Shown here in pieces: positions 48,054 to 57,614 of a stretch of DNA of 64,000 bases. Position numbers and translations under genes: made by a program. The stretch's first letter is position 1, and every line of letters begins with the position of its first letter. The notes beneath the pieces are model-generated. The model had not been told where the DNA came from. It searched no databases and saw only the letters and a list, made by a program, of their open reading frames with translations. Origin of the DNA: Thauera sp. 28 (GTDB taxonomy: Bacteria; Pseudomonadota; Gammaproteobacteria; Burkholderiales; Rhodocyclaceae); assembly GCF_000310145.2 (NCBI RefSeq), contig NZ_AMXA01000011.1:53387-117386 (forward strand). Direction: 5' to 3'.

Positions 48054-48659
48054 TCAGCCGAGGCTTTCGGTCTTCAGTACGGCCTGGACTGCCGGACGCT
48101 CGGATACACGTGCCACAAAGGCGCTCAGGTGAGGCCACTGCGCGAGGTCGAGCTGGATATGGCGCGCCCAGCTCAGGACGGTGAACAGATAGGCGTCGGC
48201 GACGCTGAAGTCATCGCCCATCAGATACGCCTTGCCGGCCAGTTGGGCGTCGGTGTAGCCCAGCCGGCGTTCGAGGTTGGCGCGTGCCAGCGCCTTCCAG
48301 TCGTCCTTTGCGGCCGGGTTGAAGAACGGGCTGAAGGACTTGTGCAGCTCGGTGGCGATGAAGTTGAGCCAGCCCTGCAGCAGATAGCGGGCGATCGTGC
48401 CGTTGGCGGGGGCGAGCTTCCAGCCGGGGGCCTGGTCTGCGATGTACTGCAGGATCGCCGGCCCTTCGGTCAGCAGCACGCCATCGTCGAGCAGCAGGGC
48501 AGGGACGTAGCCCTTCGGGTTGATGACATTGAAATCGTCGTTCTGGGCCGTGCGCTTGGTCTTGAGGTCGACCGATTCCGTCTCGTAGTCGAGTCCGGAC
48601 TCTTCAAGGGCGATGTGCGGGCTCAGCGAGCACGCGCCGGGCTTGAAATAGAGCTTCAT
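48054..48659 (-). CDS. gst: beta-class glutathione S-transferase
   Basis: 201 residues. N-terminal MKLYFKPGACSLSPHIALEE with Cys10 typical of the beta class; NPKGYVPALLLDDG and TEGPAILQYIAD bind GSH; C-terminal helical domain with YLMGDDFSVADAYLFTVL. ATG at 48659 rather than the upstream one because the conserved N terminus begins there. Cytosolic detoxification or thiol-exchange enzyme. Confidence 0.92.
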   Translation of the reverse strand: MKLYFKPGACSLSPHIALEESGLDYETESVDLKTKRTAQNDDFNVINPKGYVPALLLDDGVLLTEGPAILQYIADQAPGWKLAPANGTIARYLLQGWLNFIATELHKSFSPFFNPAAKDDWKALARANLERRLGYTDAQLAGKAYLMGDDFSVADAYLFTVLSWARHIQLDLAQWPHLSAFVARVSERPAVQAVLKTESLG

Positions 48660-48884
48660 GGGGGCTGTCTCCACCAGGGGGAAGGAGCTGCCTATTATGC
48701 CCTTGCGGGCATTCCCGAGGCACCGGTCGCGGGCTCACCGCCGGTACGTCTGTGCGCTTGAACCTCGAGCCAGTCAGACTGTACCCTGGCCGCCCGCAGT
48801 CGCAGTGCCGCGGCTGGCTCAACCCTTGAAAACCTCACACCCCTGGAGTTCCGACATGATCCCTGCGTTACAGCGGGCGGTGGT

Positions 48885-50327
48885 ATGACCTCGCGCGAGA
48901 CGGCTTCGGAGGCTGAAACGCGTAAGCTCCCTGGTGGAGCACCCACGAGCCTGTGGACCGACCTGCGCGCCGCGCTGCGCGGCACCAACGCCGACTACAC
49001 GCGCATTCCGCTCAAGCGCGCGGTGTTCCTGCTGGCCGTGCCGATGATGCTGGAGCTGGTGCTCGAGTCGACCTTCGCAGTGGTCGACATCTTCTTCGTC
49101 GCCAAGCTCGGCTCGTCCGCGGTGGCGGCCGTCGGCCTGACCGAGACCTATCTGTTCCTGCTCTACTCGATCGCGATGGGGCTGGCGATGGCAGTCACGG
49201 CGATCGTCGCGCGGCGGGTCGGCGAGCATCGGGGCGACGAGGCCGCACTGTCGGCAGTGCAGGCCATCGCGGTGGCGGTACTGGTGTCGCTGCCGTTTGC
49301 CGTGGTGGGTATTGTCTGGGCGCAGGATCTGCTGCGCTTGATGGGGGCAGACGCCTGGGCCGTCGAGCACGGCTACCGCTACACCCAGTGGATGCTCGGC
49401 GGCAACGCGGTGATCATGCTGTTGTTCGTCATCAACGCCATCTTTCGCGGTGCGGGCGATGCAGCGGCGGCGATGCGCGTGCTGTGGGTCGCAAACGCGT
49501 TGAACATCGTGCTCGATCCGATCCTGATCTTCGGTCTCGGGCCGATCCCGGCGCTCGGCATAGAGGGCGCGGCGATCGCAACCAACATCGGCCGTGGCGT
49601 GGGCGTGCTGATGCAGCTGTGGATCCTTGTGCGCGGCAGCGAACACTTGCGTATCTGCCGAGCCTGCCTGCGCTGGCATGGTGCCACCCTGATGCAGATC
49701 GTGCACACCTCACTGGGCGGCATCGGACAGATGATCGTTTCGATGACGGCGTGGATCTTCCTGATGCGCATCCTCGCCAGCGTATCGACCGAAGCGGTTG
49801 CCGGGGCGACGATCACGATACGCATCATGATGTTTACGCTGATGCCGGCCTGGGGCATGTCCAACGCTGCGGCCACGCTGGTCGGGCAGAACCTCGGCGC
49901 GGGCGAGCCCGAGCGCGCAGAGGCCGCTGTGTGGCGTATCGGCTGGATGAACATGGCCTTCACGCTCGCTGTGTCGGTGGCCTTCTTCTTGCTCCACGAC
50001 GAACTCGTCGCGCTGTTTTCGGATGACCTGCAGGTCATTGCCATCGGTGGCGAATGGCTGGCCATTCTGGCGTATTCCTACTTCGTCTATGGCTGGTGGA
50101 TGGTGTCGGTGCAGGCCTTCAACGGTGCGGGCGACACGATGACGCCGACCTGGATCAACCTCGTGTTCTTCTGGCTGATACAGATCCCGCTCGCCTGGGC
50201 GCTAGCACTGCCCCTGGGGTGGGCGCACTCGGGTGTGTTCTGGGGGGTGTTCGTGTCGGAGACCGCGGTCGGGCTGTTTACGCTGTGGCTGTTCAGCCGT
50301 GGCCGCTGGAAGACGGCAAAGGTCTGA
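48885..50327 (+). CDS. MATE family multidrug efflux transporter
   Basis: 480 residues, 12 membrane helices after a 45-residue cytosolic tail. NorM/DinF-type motifs: FLLAVPMMLELVLESTFAVV, GAGDAAAAMRVLWVANALNIVLDP and GAGDTMTPTWINLVFFW. Exports cationic drugs in exchange for Na+ or H+. ATG preceded by GGGCGG. Monocistronic. Confidence 0.9.
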   Translation: MTSRETASEAETRKLPGGAPTSLWTDLRAALRGTNADYTRIPLKRAVFLLAVPMMLELVLESTFAVVDIFFVAKLGSSAVAAVGLTETYLFLLYSIAMGLAMAVTAIVARRVGEHRGDEAALSAVQAIAVAVLVSLPFAVVGIVWAQDLLRLMGADAWAVEHGYRYTQWMLGGNAVIMLLFVINAIFRGAGDAAAAMRVLWVANALNIVLDPILIFGLGPIPALGIEGAAIATNIGRGVGVLMQLWILVRGSEHLRICRACLRWHGATLMQIVHTSLGGIGQMIVSMTAWIFLMRILASVSTEAVAGATITIRIMMFTLMPAWGMSNAAATLVGQNLGAGEPERAEAAVWRIGWMNMAFTLAVSVAFFLLHDELVALFSDDLQVIAIGGEWLAILAYSYFVYGWWMVSVQAFNGAGDTMTPTWINLVFFWLIQIPLAWALALPLGWAHSGVFWGVFVSETAVGLFTLWLFSRGRWKTAKV

Positions 50328-50541
50328 TGATGGGGGCCGCGGCGGCGCATCGGCGTTGGGGCGTTCGCCGTCGAGTGCGGCGAAGGTCTGCTGGCCTGTG
50401 CGGCGCGCGTTTGCATGCTCCTGTCAAATGACGTTTCGTTCCGAGCGAACGGGGTGAGGATAGAATCCGTGGCCAGAGTCCGCGGCTTTGCGACCCATGC
50501 GAAGTGACGGATAACCCCTTCCAGCAGATCGATTCGGACAC

Positions 50542-50949
50542 ATGAACATCGCCATCAGTCTCAACGACGACATCGCCTCAGAGGAGGTGGTTGCGCTCTA
50601 CAAAGCGAATCAATGGTCTTCGGCGGACAAGCCTTCCGAGCTCATGAAGGCCTTGCGCAACTCGCACAGTCTTGTCACCGCACGCGTCGACGGCAAGCTT
50701 GTCGGTATCGGCAATGCGATTTCAGATGGCCACCTCGTCGTCTATTACCCTCACATGCTCGTGCACCCTGAGCATCAGGGCCGGGGCATTGGCCGCTCGA
50801 TGATGCTGGCTCTGGGTGAAAGGTATGCGGGTTTTCATCAGCAGATGCTTACCGCCGATGGTGAGGCAATCGGGTTTTACGAACGGATCGGGTTCGTGCG
50901 TGCAGGTCGTACGGTACCGATGTGGGTGTACTCGGGTACCGAGCATTGA
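50542..50949 (+). CDS. GNAT family N-acetyltransferase
   Basis: 135 residues with acetyl-CoA motif A VHPEHQGRGIGRSMML (Q/R-x-x-G-x-G) and motif B GFYERIGFVRAGR. Cytosolic; substrate unknown. Weak ribosome site. Stands alone between the MATE and dtd genes. Confidence 0.88.
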   Translation: MNIAISLNDDIASEEVVALYKANQWSSADKPSELMKALRNSHSLVTARVDGKLVGIGNAISDGHLVVYYPHMLVHPEHQGRGIGRSMMLALGERYAGFHQQMLTADGEAIGFYERIGFVRAGRTVPMWVYSGTEH

Positions 50950-51024
50950 TGGTCGCAAACGCTGCACACCCGCCCGCAAGCACCTGGGCTGGCGTGTGTT
51001 GCGTTGATACTGCGGGCCGGATGA

Positions 51025-51474
51025 TCAGGCGGGCGGCGCAATCCGCAGCGGAATCGTCACCGGCCCGTCGTTGACCAGCTCCACCTTCATGTCGGCGGCG
51101 AAGCGCCCGGTCTGGACGACGGGATGCGCCGCCTGCGCCCGGGTGACGAAATGTTCGTACAGCGCCTTGCCGGCGTGAGGGGCAGCGGCGTTGGTGAAGC
51201 TCGGGCGGTTGCCGCCCGCGGTGTCGGCAGCGAGGGTGAACTGGCTGACGATCAGCAGGCCGCCTTCCACATCCTGCACCGAGCGGTTCATCTTGCCTGC
51301 GGCGTCGGAAAAGATGCGCAGCTTCAGCACCTTGGCGAGCAGTTTGTCGGCCTCGGCGGGGGTGTCGCCGCGCTCGGCGCACACCAGCGTGAGCAGGCCT
51401 GGGCCGATCTCGCCGATTGTTTCACCGTCGACGATCACGCGCGCTTCGGAGACGCGTTGCAGCAGAGCCAGCAT
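51025..51474 (-). CDS. dtd: D-aminoacyl-tRNA deacylase
   Basis: 149 residues. Catalytic SQFTL motif ([12 protein letters not shown]) and the NDGPVTIPL form of the Gly-cisPro motif with conserved NRPSFTNAA. Removes D-amino acids mischarged on tRNA. AAGGAT precedes the ATG. A related decayed fragment lies 2.3 kb downstream beyond the chemoreceptor gene. Confidence 0.94.
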   Translation of the reverse strand: MLALLQRVSEARVIVDGETIGEIGPGLLTLVCAERGDTPAEADKLLAKVLKLRIFSDAAGKMNRSVQDVEGGLLIVSQFTLAADTAGGNRPSFTNAAAPHAGKALYEHFVTRAQAAHPVVQTGRFAADMKVELVNDGPVTIPLRIAPPA

Positions 51475-51551
51475 CCGGGATCCTTAATAAGGGGGTGGCG
51501 AGGTGCGCTGCGAGTTCATCCGCTCGCAGCAGTGCATGTGGGCCGGTGGGG

Positions 51552-53207
51552 TCAAACGCGCACGCGTGACAAGGCCTCGTTCAGTCCGGATGCCACGTCG
51601 GCGAGGCGGGCGGACGACTGGGCGATGTGGGTAACCGCTTCAGCGCTCTCCTCGGCCTGGCAGGCGATCTGTTCCACGTTGCGGGCGATCTCGTTTGCCG
51701 CGGCCGACTGTTCGCGGGTGGCGAGCTCGATTTCGCCGATCAGCCCCAGTGTTTGCTCGGCCGAGCCTTTGATGTGGCTCAGTGCGCTTGCGGTGGACAG
51801 TACCTTCTCCACGCTGATCTCCACCTGTGCCTCGCCGTGTTCCACCGAACTCACTGCGGCGCGGGTTTCTTCGGTCAGCGCGGCAATGATGCCGGTGATC
51901 TCGGTGGTGGACTGCCCTGTGCGCTCGGCGAGCTTTCGAACCTCGTCGGCCACGACGGCGAAGCCGCGGCCCGACTCGCCGGCCCTGGCTGCTTCGATTG
52001 CGGCATTCAGGGCGAGCAGATTGGTCTGCGCGGCAATTTCGGAGATCACTGCAACAATCTTTCCGATTTCGGTGGAGGATTGCGAGAGCTGCTCCATCGT
52101 CCTGGTGGTTTCCTTGACATTCGCGGCCAGCTGCCTGATTTGAGCTGCTGCCTGCTCGGCCGCTGCGATGCCGGCTTGCGCATCCTCTTCGCTCCTGCGG
52201 GCAGCAGCAGCGGCATCCTGAACGTTCGAGGCTACGGTGCTGATGGCTACAGTAACCTCCTCGACGGCGGCTGCCGTGGAGGCGGTCGCCTCGCTGCTTG
52301 CACTTGCAGTCCGCGAGACCTCGTCTATTGCGCCAGCGACGGTCTCGGATTGGACTTGGGTGCTACGCGCGGCCTCCTGCACGTTGATCAGGATTGCCTG
52401 CAGGTTTGCCATCATGGCGTTGTAGGCGTCGGCCACCTTTCCGATCTCATCTCTGCGTTCGCAATAGACCACTCTTCGCAGATCGCCGTCGCGCTGGGAG
52501 GCCTCCATGGTTTCGTGCAGCGACCTGAGGTCCCGAAAGGTTCGGGGTATCGAGACGAACGACAGCCAGCCGAGAACCATGCACGCAAGTCCAAAGGCAA
52601 GTGTGAGCTGTGTGGTCAGCGGCCCGGCATCTGCCCCATGGCCTCCGGAAGCGCTGTCGAGCCCTTTCAGGAACAGGAACAGGATGAGCATGCCGAGCAA
52701 GCCCATGGATAGCTGGAGCCGGGTTCCCATGGCGGTCGCACTCAATCGCCCAAGCAGGCCTTTACGCACGACGCGGCCGCTGTCGACCGTGAGGGCGCTG
52801 CCCTCGCGCATGCGCTTGTAGTTGGTCTCGAGCCAGGGTTTGAGATGCGCGGGTACCGTACGGCGGACCGACTCGTAACCCACAACCTTGCCGTTCTCTC
52901 TTACCGGTGAGGCGAAGGCATGTACCCAGTAATATCCACCGTCCTTGCGGCGATTCTTGACGTATCCACTCCAGGCCTTGCCTGCCTTGAGTGCCTTCCA
53001 CAAATCTGCGAAGGCGTCGGTCGGCATGTCGGGGTGTCGCACAAGATTGTGCGGCGCACCAAGCAGTTCGTCCCTCGAGAAGCCGGACAGTTCGACGAAG
53101 AGGTCATTCGCGGCAACGATCTTGCCGCTCAGATCGGTCCTGCTGTAGATGAAGCGGCCTTCGGGGACCGTGGTTTCTATACTGGTGACAGGCTGATTGT
53201 TTCGCAT
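51552..53207 (-). CDS. PAS-domain methyl-accepting chemotaxis protein (Aer-like)
   Basis: 551 residues. N-terminal PAS (residues 20-120) with [21 protein letters not shown], likely flavin-binding like Aer; membrane helices at about 165-185 and 205-225; HAMP; signalling hairpin [20 protein letters not shown] with [10 protein letters not shown]. Senses redox or energy state for aerotaxis. Good GGAG start. Between dtd and a dtd remnant. Confidence 0.92.
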   Translation of the reverse strand: MRNNQPVTSIETTVPEGRFIYSRTDLSGKIVAANDLFVELSGFSRDELLGAPHNLVRHPDMPTDAFADLWKALKAGKAWSGYVKNRRKDGGYYWVHAFASPVRENGKVVGYESVRRTVPAHLKPWLETNYKRMREGSALTVDSGRVVRKGLLGRLSATAMGTRLQLSMGLLGMLILFLFLKGLDSASGGHGADAGPLTTQLTLAFGLACMVLGWLSFVSIPRTFRDLRSLHETMEASQRDGDLRRVVYCERRDEIGKVADAYNAMMANLQAILINVQEAARSTQVQSETVAGAIDEVSRTASASSEATASTAAAVEEVTVAISTVASNVQDAAAAARRSEEDAQAGIAAAEQAAAQIRQLAANVKETTRTMEQLSQSSTEIGKIVAVISEIAAQTNLLALNAAIEAARAGESGRGFAVVADEVRKLAERTGQSTTEITGIIAALTEETRAAVSSVEHGEAQVEISVEKVLSTASALSHIKGSAEQTLGLIGEIELATREQSAAANEIARNVEQIACQAEESAEAVTHIAQSSARLADVASGLNEALSRVRV

Positions 53208-53294
53208 GCCAATCTCCTACGGAACGCGGCTCGGACCCGGGACAAGATCTTGCCTGGATGTTATCGGTATTTTCCGGCAAACGTTTAGCCTTTT

Positions 53295-53333
53295 GGGCTA
53301 TCGGTTTGGGCTATCGGTTTGGGCTATCGGTTT
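53295..53333. repeat. 13-bp tandem repeat, three copies
   Basis: GGGCTATCGGTTT occurs three times head to tail, followed by a partial GGGATAG. It lies 90 bases upstream of the chemoreceptor start. Too short for CRISPR; could be an operator array or slippage product. Confidence 0.8.
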
Positions 53334-53357
53334 GGGATAGGGGAGGGCACTGTCGCC

Positions 53358-53457
53358 GATGATGCCGATGGCGCAACTGGCGGAGGGATGTCCTTCTGCC
53401 GGTCATTGATCAACCGCAATCTCATGTCGGTGGTGAAGTGCCCGGTCTGGACGATGG
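53358..53457 (-). pseudogene. decayed dtd C-terminal fragment
   Basis: 88 bases (53371-53458) align without gaps to the 3' part of dtd (51036-51123) with 62 identical. The minus-strand translation keeps IVQTGHFTTDM and LINDR-x4-IPPPVAPS matching [11 protein letters not shown] and LVNDG-x3-TIPLRIAPP, though the NxGP motif is lost. The 5' part is missing. Confidence 0.65.
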
Positions 53458-53534
53458 TCTTGCAGTCGAGGCCATGCGGGCTTTGGAGACTTGCCACTGG
53501 CGCACTGCGATCATTCGGGCCCGGCTACAAGAAA

Positions 53535-53556
53535 GACGCCACCCGGAGGTGGCGTC
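53535..53556 (-). terminator. intrinsic terminator of metY
   Basis: GACGCCACC and GGTGGCGTC pair around a CGGA loop, followed on the minus strand by TTTCTTG. It begins 42 bases after the metY stop. Confidence 0.75.
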
Positions 53557-53597
53557 GAAAGCGATTGCGGCCGTCGCGCTGGCGACGGCAGGTGGGG

Positions 53598-54869
53598 TCA
53601 GACCGCGGCCAGCGCCTGCTCCAGGTCCGCGATGATGTCGTCGATGTGCTCGATGCCGATCGACAGGCGCACCATGTCGGGCGATACGCCGGCCTTGGCC
53701 AGTTCCGCCGGCGACAGCTGGCGGTGGGTGGTCGAGGCCGGGTGGCAGGCGAGTGACTTGGCGTCGCCGATGTTGACCAGGCGAGTGATGAGCTTGAGGG
53801 CGTCCTGGAAGCGGCCGCCGGCTTCGAGCCCGCCCTTCACGCCAAACGACAGGATGCCCGAGGCGCGGCCACCCATGTACTTCTGCACCAGGCCGTGGTC
53901 GGCGTGGTCGGCCAGGCCTGCATAGTTCACCCAGTCGACCTTGGCGTGCTTCTTCAGGTACTCGGCCACCTTGATGGTGTTGGTGCAGATGCGGTCCATG
54001 CGCAGTGCCAGCGTTTCGATGCCCTGCAGGATCAGGAAGCTGTTGAACGGCGAGATCGCCGCGCCGGTATTGCGCAGCGGCACGACGCGCGCACGGCCGA
54101 TGAAGGCCGCTGCGCCGAGCGCTTCGGTGTAGACCACGCCGTGGTAGGACACGTCGGGCTCGTTCAGGCGCTTGAAGCGCGCCTTGTGCTCGGCCCAGGG
54201 GAACTTGCCCGAATCGACGATCACGCCGCCGATCGAGTTGCCGTGGCCGCCGAGGTACTTGGTGAGCGCGTGCACCACGATGTCGGCGCCGTGCTCGAAG
54301 GGACGGCACAGATAGGGCGAGGGCACGGTGTTGTCCACGATCAGCGGCACGCCGGCCTTGTGCGCGATCTCGGCCAGGCGGCCGATGTCGGTGACGTTGC
54401 CCAGCGGGTTGCCGACCGATTCGCAGAAGATCGCCTTGGTGCGTTCGTCGATCAGCGCAGCGAAGCTGTCCGGGTCGCGGTAGTCGGCGAAGCGCACCTG
54501 GATGCCGAACTGCGGCAGGGTGTGGGCGAACAGGTTGTAGGTGCCGCCGTACAGCGTCGACGCCGAGATGATGTTGTCGCCGGCTTCGGCGATGGTCTGG
54601 ATCGCGTAGGTGATCGCCGACATGCCCGAGGCCACGGCTAGCGCGCCGATGCCGCCTTCCAGTTCGGCGACGCGCTGCTCGAGCACCGCGGTGGTCGGGT
54701 TCATGATGCGGGTGTAGATGTTGCCCTGCACCTTGAGGTCGAACAGGTCCGCGCCGTGCTGGGTGTCGTCGAAGGCGTAGGAGGTGGTCTGGTAGATCGG
54801 CACCGCGACGGCCTTGGTGGTCGGATCGGGCGAATAGCCGCCGTGCACGGCGATGGTTTCGAGCTTCAT
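53598..54869 (-). CDS. metY: O-acetylhomoserine sulfhydrylase MetY
   Basis: 423 residues, Cys/Met metabolism PLP enzyme of the MetY length class. Opens KLETIAVHGGYSPDPTTKAV; PLP phosphate motif YTRIMNPTTAVLEQRVAELE; PLP-Lys in HALTKYLGGHGNSIGGV; C-terminal SVG-like MVRLSIGIEHIDDIIADL. Makes homocysteine from O-acetylhomoserine and sulfide. Shine-Dalgarno AGGGGAG present; no SAM riboswitch seen in the leader. Confidence 0.93.
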   Translation of the reverse strand: MKLETIAVHGGYSPDPTTKAVAVPIYQTTSYAFDDTQHGADLFDLKVQGNIYTRIMNPTTAVLEQRVAELEGGIGALAVASGMSAITYAIQTIAEAGDNIISASTLYGGTYNLFAHTLPQFGIQVRFADYRDPDSFAALIDERTKAIFCESVGNPLGNVTDIGRLAEIAHKAGVPLIVDNTVPSPYLCRPFEHGADIVVHALTKYLGGHGNSIGGVIVDSGKFPWAEHKARFKRLNEPDVSYHGVVYTEALGAAAFIGRARVVPLRNTGAAISPFNSFLILQGIETLALRMDRICTNTIKVAEYLKKHAKVDWVNYAGLADHADHGLVQKYMGGRASGILSFGVKGGLEAGGRFQDALKLITRLVNIGDAKSLACHPASTTHRQLSPAELAKAGVSPDMVRLSIGIEHIDDIIADLEQALAAV

Positions 54870-55041
54870 GTGTCAAGTCTCCCCTTCGGTGAAAGTGCCG
54901 GGGAGTATAGCCAGCGCGCGGGGGATATCGAAATAACGGAACAATCCAAGGCGCTGCCTCAAGAGTGTGCTCGCTATGGGCCAACGCGGCATGACCCGGT
55001 ACACTCCGCGGCCTGACTCACGCGATATCACTCGGAACCTC

Positions 55042-56232
55042 ATGGCCCAACTCATCCTCAACCCCGGCAAGGAACGCTCGCTGTTCCGCCGCCACCCCTG
55101 GATCTTCGCCGGTTCGGTCGACCGCCTCGACGGCCGCGCGCGGCCGGGCGACACGGTGACGGTGGTGACGGCCGAGGGCAAGGCGCTGGCGCGCGCGGCC
55201 TGGTCGCCCGAATCGCAGATCCGCGCACGGGTGTGGAGCTTCGAGGCCGAGGCGGCGATCGACCATGCCTTCTTCAAGCGTGCGGTAGCGGCTTCGGTCG
55301 CGCGCCGCTCCGCGATTCCCGCGCTGAAGGGGCAGGAAGGCGTGCGCCTGATCCATGGCGAATCCGACGGCCTGCCCGGGGTGATCGCCGACCGCTACGG
55401 CAATGTCGTGGTGCTGCAGCTCACCAGCGCAGGCGCGGACAAATGGCGCGAGGCCATTGTCGCCGGGCTGGTGCAGGCCACCGGCTGTGCGGCGATCTAC
55501 GAGCGCTCGGACTCCGAAGTGCGCGGCCTGGAGGGCCTCGAACCGCGTACCGGCTGCGTGCATGGCGAACTGCCGGCGGGCGGGCTGACCATCGTCGAGA
55601 ACGGGGTGCGCATGGAGGTGGACGTGGAAGGCGGCCACAAGACCGGCTTCTACCTCGACCAGCGCGACAACCGCCTGCTGACCGGCCAGCTCGCCGCCGG
55701 GCGCGAGGTGCTCAACTGCTTCTGCTACACCGGCGGCTTCTCGCTGCAGGCGCTGGCCGGCGGGGCGAAGTCGGTGCTGTCGATCGACTCCTCGGGGCCG
55801 GCGCTGGCGTCGGCGCAACGCAACTTCGCGCTCAACCCGCAGCTCGATGCCAGCCGTGCCGAATGGCACGAGGCCGACGTGTTCAAGGCGCTGCGCGCGC
55901 TCAAGGACGAAGGCCGCAGGTTCGACCTGATCGTGCTCGATCCGCCCAAGTTCGCGCCTTCGGCCGCACACGCCGAGCGTGCTGCGCGTGCCTACAAGGA
56001 CATCAACCTGTTCGGTTTCCGCCTGCTCAACCCGGGCGGCATCCTGATGACCTACTCCTGCTCGGGCGGTATCGGCCAGGAGCTGTTCCAGAAGATCGTC
56101 GCAGGCGCGGCCAACGATGCCGGTGTCGATGCGCGCATCATCTACCGCCTGGCGGCCGCACCCGACCATCCAATCGGGCTGGCCGTGCCCGAAGGCGAGT
56201 ACCTGAAGGGGCTCGCCTGCCAGGTCGGCTGA
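55042..56232 (+). CDS. rlmI: RlmI-type 23S rRNA m5C methyltransferase
   Basis: 396 residues: PUA-like start LILNPGKERSLFRRHPWIFA and RlmI/RlmK SAM domain with GGHKTGFYLDQRDNR, SAM-binding VLNCFCYTGGFSLQAL and the catalytic LIVLDPPKFAPS plus MTYSCSGGI. Methylates C1962 (E. coli numbering). ATG at 55042 begins the conserved N terminus. Divergent from metY. Confidence 0.92.
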   Translation: MAQLILNPGKERSLFRRHPWIFAGSVDRLDGRARPGDTVTVVTAEGKALARAAWSPESQIRARVWSFEAEAAIDHAFFKRAVAASVARRSAIPALKGQEGVRLIHGESDGLPGVIADRYGNVVVLQLTSAGADKWREAIVAGLVQATGCAAIYERSDSEVRGLEGLEPRTGCVHGELPAGGLTIVENGVRMEVDVEGGHKTGFYLDQRDNRLLTGQLAAGREVLNCFCYTGGFSLQALAGGAKSVLSIDSSGPALASAQRNFALNPQLDASRAEWHEADVFKALRALKDEGRRFDLIVLDPPKFAPSAAHAERAARAYKDINLFGFRLLNPGGILMTYSCSGGIGQELFQKIVAGAANDAGVDARIIYRLAAAPDHPIGLAVPEGEYLKGLACQVG

Positions 56233-56370
56233 GCCGGCGCTTTGGCGCAAAGGTTGAGGCGGCATCAGGCGGCAAGGACGTCGGCGCGCATTGACTTGGT
56301 CGTGTCCGATCGTCCGCCCTCAGGCATCATGGCGCCCCTCACTCCCCGATAACCGGAAACAAGGCTCCGC

Positions 56371-56859
56371 ATGTACCCCATTCACGATACCGACGCCCAG
56401 CTGCTGCTGGCCACCTTCATGGCTTCGAAGAGGCGGCCCGCGGCGCTGGCGGAGATCGTGGCTGCCGCCGAGTTCATGGGCTGCCCCGTGACCGCACCCA
56501 GAGCATGGGCGAGTGCATTCGAGCAACTCTCCACGCATGGCCTGCTGGTGGCTGCGGGCGACGGCTACGCCCTTGCGCCGGCCGCTCAGGAGATGGCATC
56601 CGGTCTGCCGAAGAAGGCGGAGAGCGATGAGCGTGTCTTTCTCGTGCGCGAGAGACTGTCTGCCTACAAGGCACCTGCCGCGAGCGCGGCCGTCGTCGTC
56701 AGCGAGGCGCAGTTCGAGGCCGCCCTTGCGGCGCATGCCGCGCTCGCACAGCAGGGTGGCAAGAACCTGCTGATGCCCAAGCCCAAGCGCGATGACGACG
56801 ACCGCCCGCGCCGTCCGCAAGGCCGTCGTCCCTTTGGTGGCCCCCGCCGTCGCGCCTGA
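56371..56859 (+). CDS. hypothetical protein with winged-helix-like start and basic tail
   Basis: 162 residues, no recognised family. The first 75 residues look helical with a winged-helix feel (LLLATFMASKRRPAALAEIV, FEQLSTHGLLVAAGDGYAL); the last 25 are Lys/Arg/Asp/Pro-rich (PKPKRDDDDRPRRPQGRRPF), a possible nucleic-acid-binding tail. Convergent with the PPOX gene. Confidence 0.65.
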   Translation: MYPIHDTDAQLLLATFMASKRRPAALAEIVAAAEFMGCPVTAPRAWASAFEQLSTHGLLVAAGDGYALAPAAQEMASGLPKKAESDERVFLVRERLSAYKAPAASAAVVVSEAQFEAALAAHAALAQQGGKNLLMPKPKRDDDDRPRRPQGRRPFGGPRRRA

Positions 56860-56873
56860 CACCGCGCCTGCAT

Positions 56874-57521
56874 TCAGCCGAAGCGGGTCGCCGGCACGCG
56901 CTCGCCGACGCTGTCGGCCTCCGTCAGCGGCTCGCCAGTTGCCGTGCGGAGCGGGATCACGCCTGCCCACACCGGCCAGTCGAGATCTTCCGCATCGTCC
57001 TTGACGCCCCAGTCGCGCACCTTGGCCGAGGCCTCGGCTAGCGCGATCCGCAGCAGGCCGGTGGCGTTGAGCTCCTTGTCGGAGATCGGGCGCAGCGTGT
57101 CCCAGCGGCCGGGGTAGAAGCCTTCGATGAAGGCGCGCAGGCTGCCGAGTTTGTGTGCGGGGTCGGTCACCAGTTCGAAACGGCCATAGATGACCACCGA
57201 GCGGTAGTTCATCGAGTGATGCATCGCCGAACGCGCCAGTACCAGCCCGTCGGCCAGTGCGATCGTCACACAGGCCTCGCCTGCGGTCAGCGCCTTCAGC
57301 ATGCGCGAGGCCTTGGCGCCGTGGATGTAGAGATGATCGCCCTCGCGCCAGTGGATTGTGGGGATCGCATGCACGACGCCGTCGATCTGGAAGGCGACGG
57401 TACAGATCATGGCCGCGTCGACGATGGCGGCGACCGTGCTCGCATCGTAGTGCGCGCGCTCGGGCAGGCGGCGGATGCGGGCACGGGAGGATGGGGCGGC
57501 GGCTGAGGCGGATTGGGGCAT
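56874..57521 (-). CDS. pyridoxamine 5'-phosphate oxidase-like FMN protein
   Basis: 215 residues, split-barrel flavin-binding family. VAFQIDGVVHAIPTIHWREGDHLYIHGAKASRM is the characteristic region (cited as two halves FQIDGVVHAIPTIHWREG and DHLYIHGAKASRM), then SMNYRSVVIYGRFE. Divergent from a MocR regulator with 93 bases between starts, a common arrangement in which MocR controls the flavoprotein. Confidence 0.85.
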   Translation of the reverse strand: MPQSASAAAPSSRARIRRLPERAHYDASTVAAIVDAAMICTVAFQIDGVVHAIPTIHWREGDHLYIHGAKASRMLKALTAGEACVTIALADGLVLARSAMHHSMNYRSVVIYGRFELVTDPAHKLGSLRAFIEGFYPGRWDTLRPISDKELNATGLLRIALAEASAKVRDWGVKDDAEDLDWPVWAGVIPLRTATGEPLTEADSVGERVPATRFG

Positions 57522-57567
57522 GGCAAGGTGCTCGCAGTGGTTTCGATGGCGCCATCCTAGGGTATCG

Positions 57568-57587
57568 GTGGTACCTTGCGTGGTGCC
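57568..57587 (+). promoter_or_regulatory. MocR/PdxR-type direct repeat operator
   Basis: GTGGTACC and GTGGTGCC (57568-57575 and 57580-57587) repeat with a 12-base period in the divergent region between the PPOX-like and MocR genes. MocR/PdxR regulators bind direct repeats of this kind; assignment is by position. Confidence 0.5.
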
Positions 57588-57614
57588 ACAACGACCACTC
57601 TCAATGGAGCCACG

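Noticed and set aside
53295..53333. possible CRISPR-like repeats
   Set aside because: Units are 13 bp and directly tandem, without spacers or cas genes.
54870..55041. possible SAM riboswitch before metY
   Set aside because: Only a short CCCC/GGGG hairpin is seen; no SAM-I or SAM-II core motifs.
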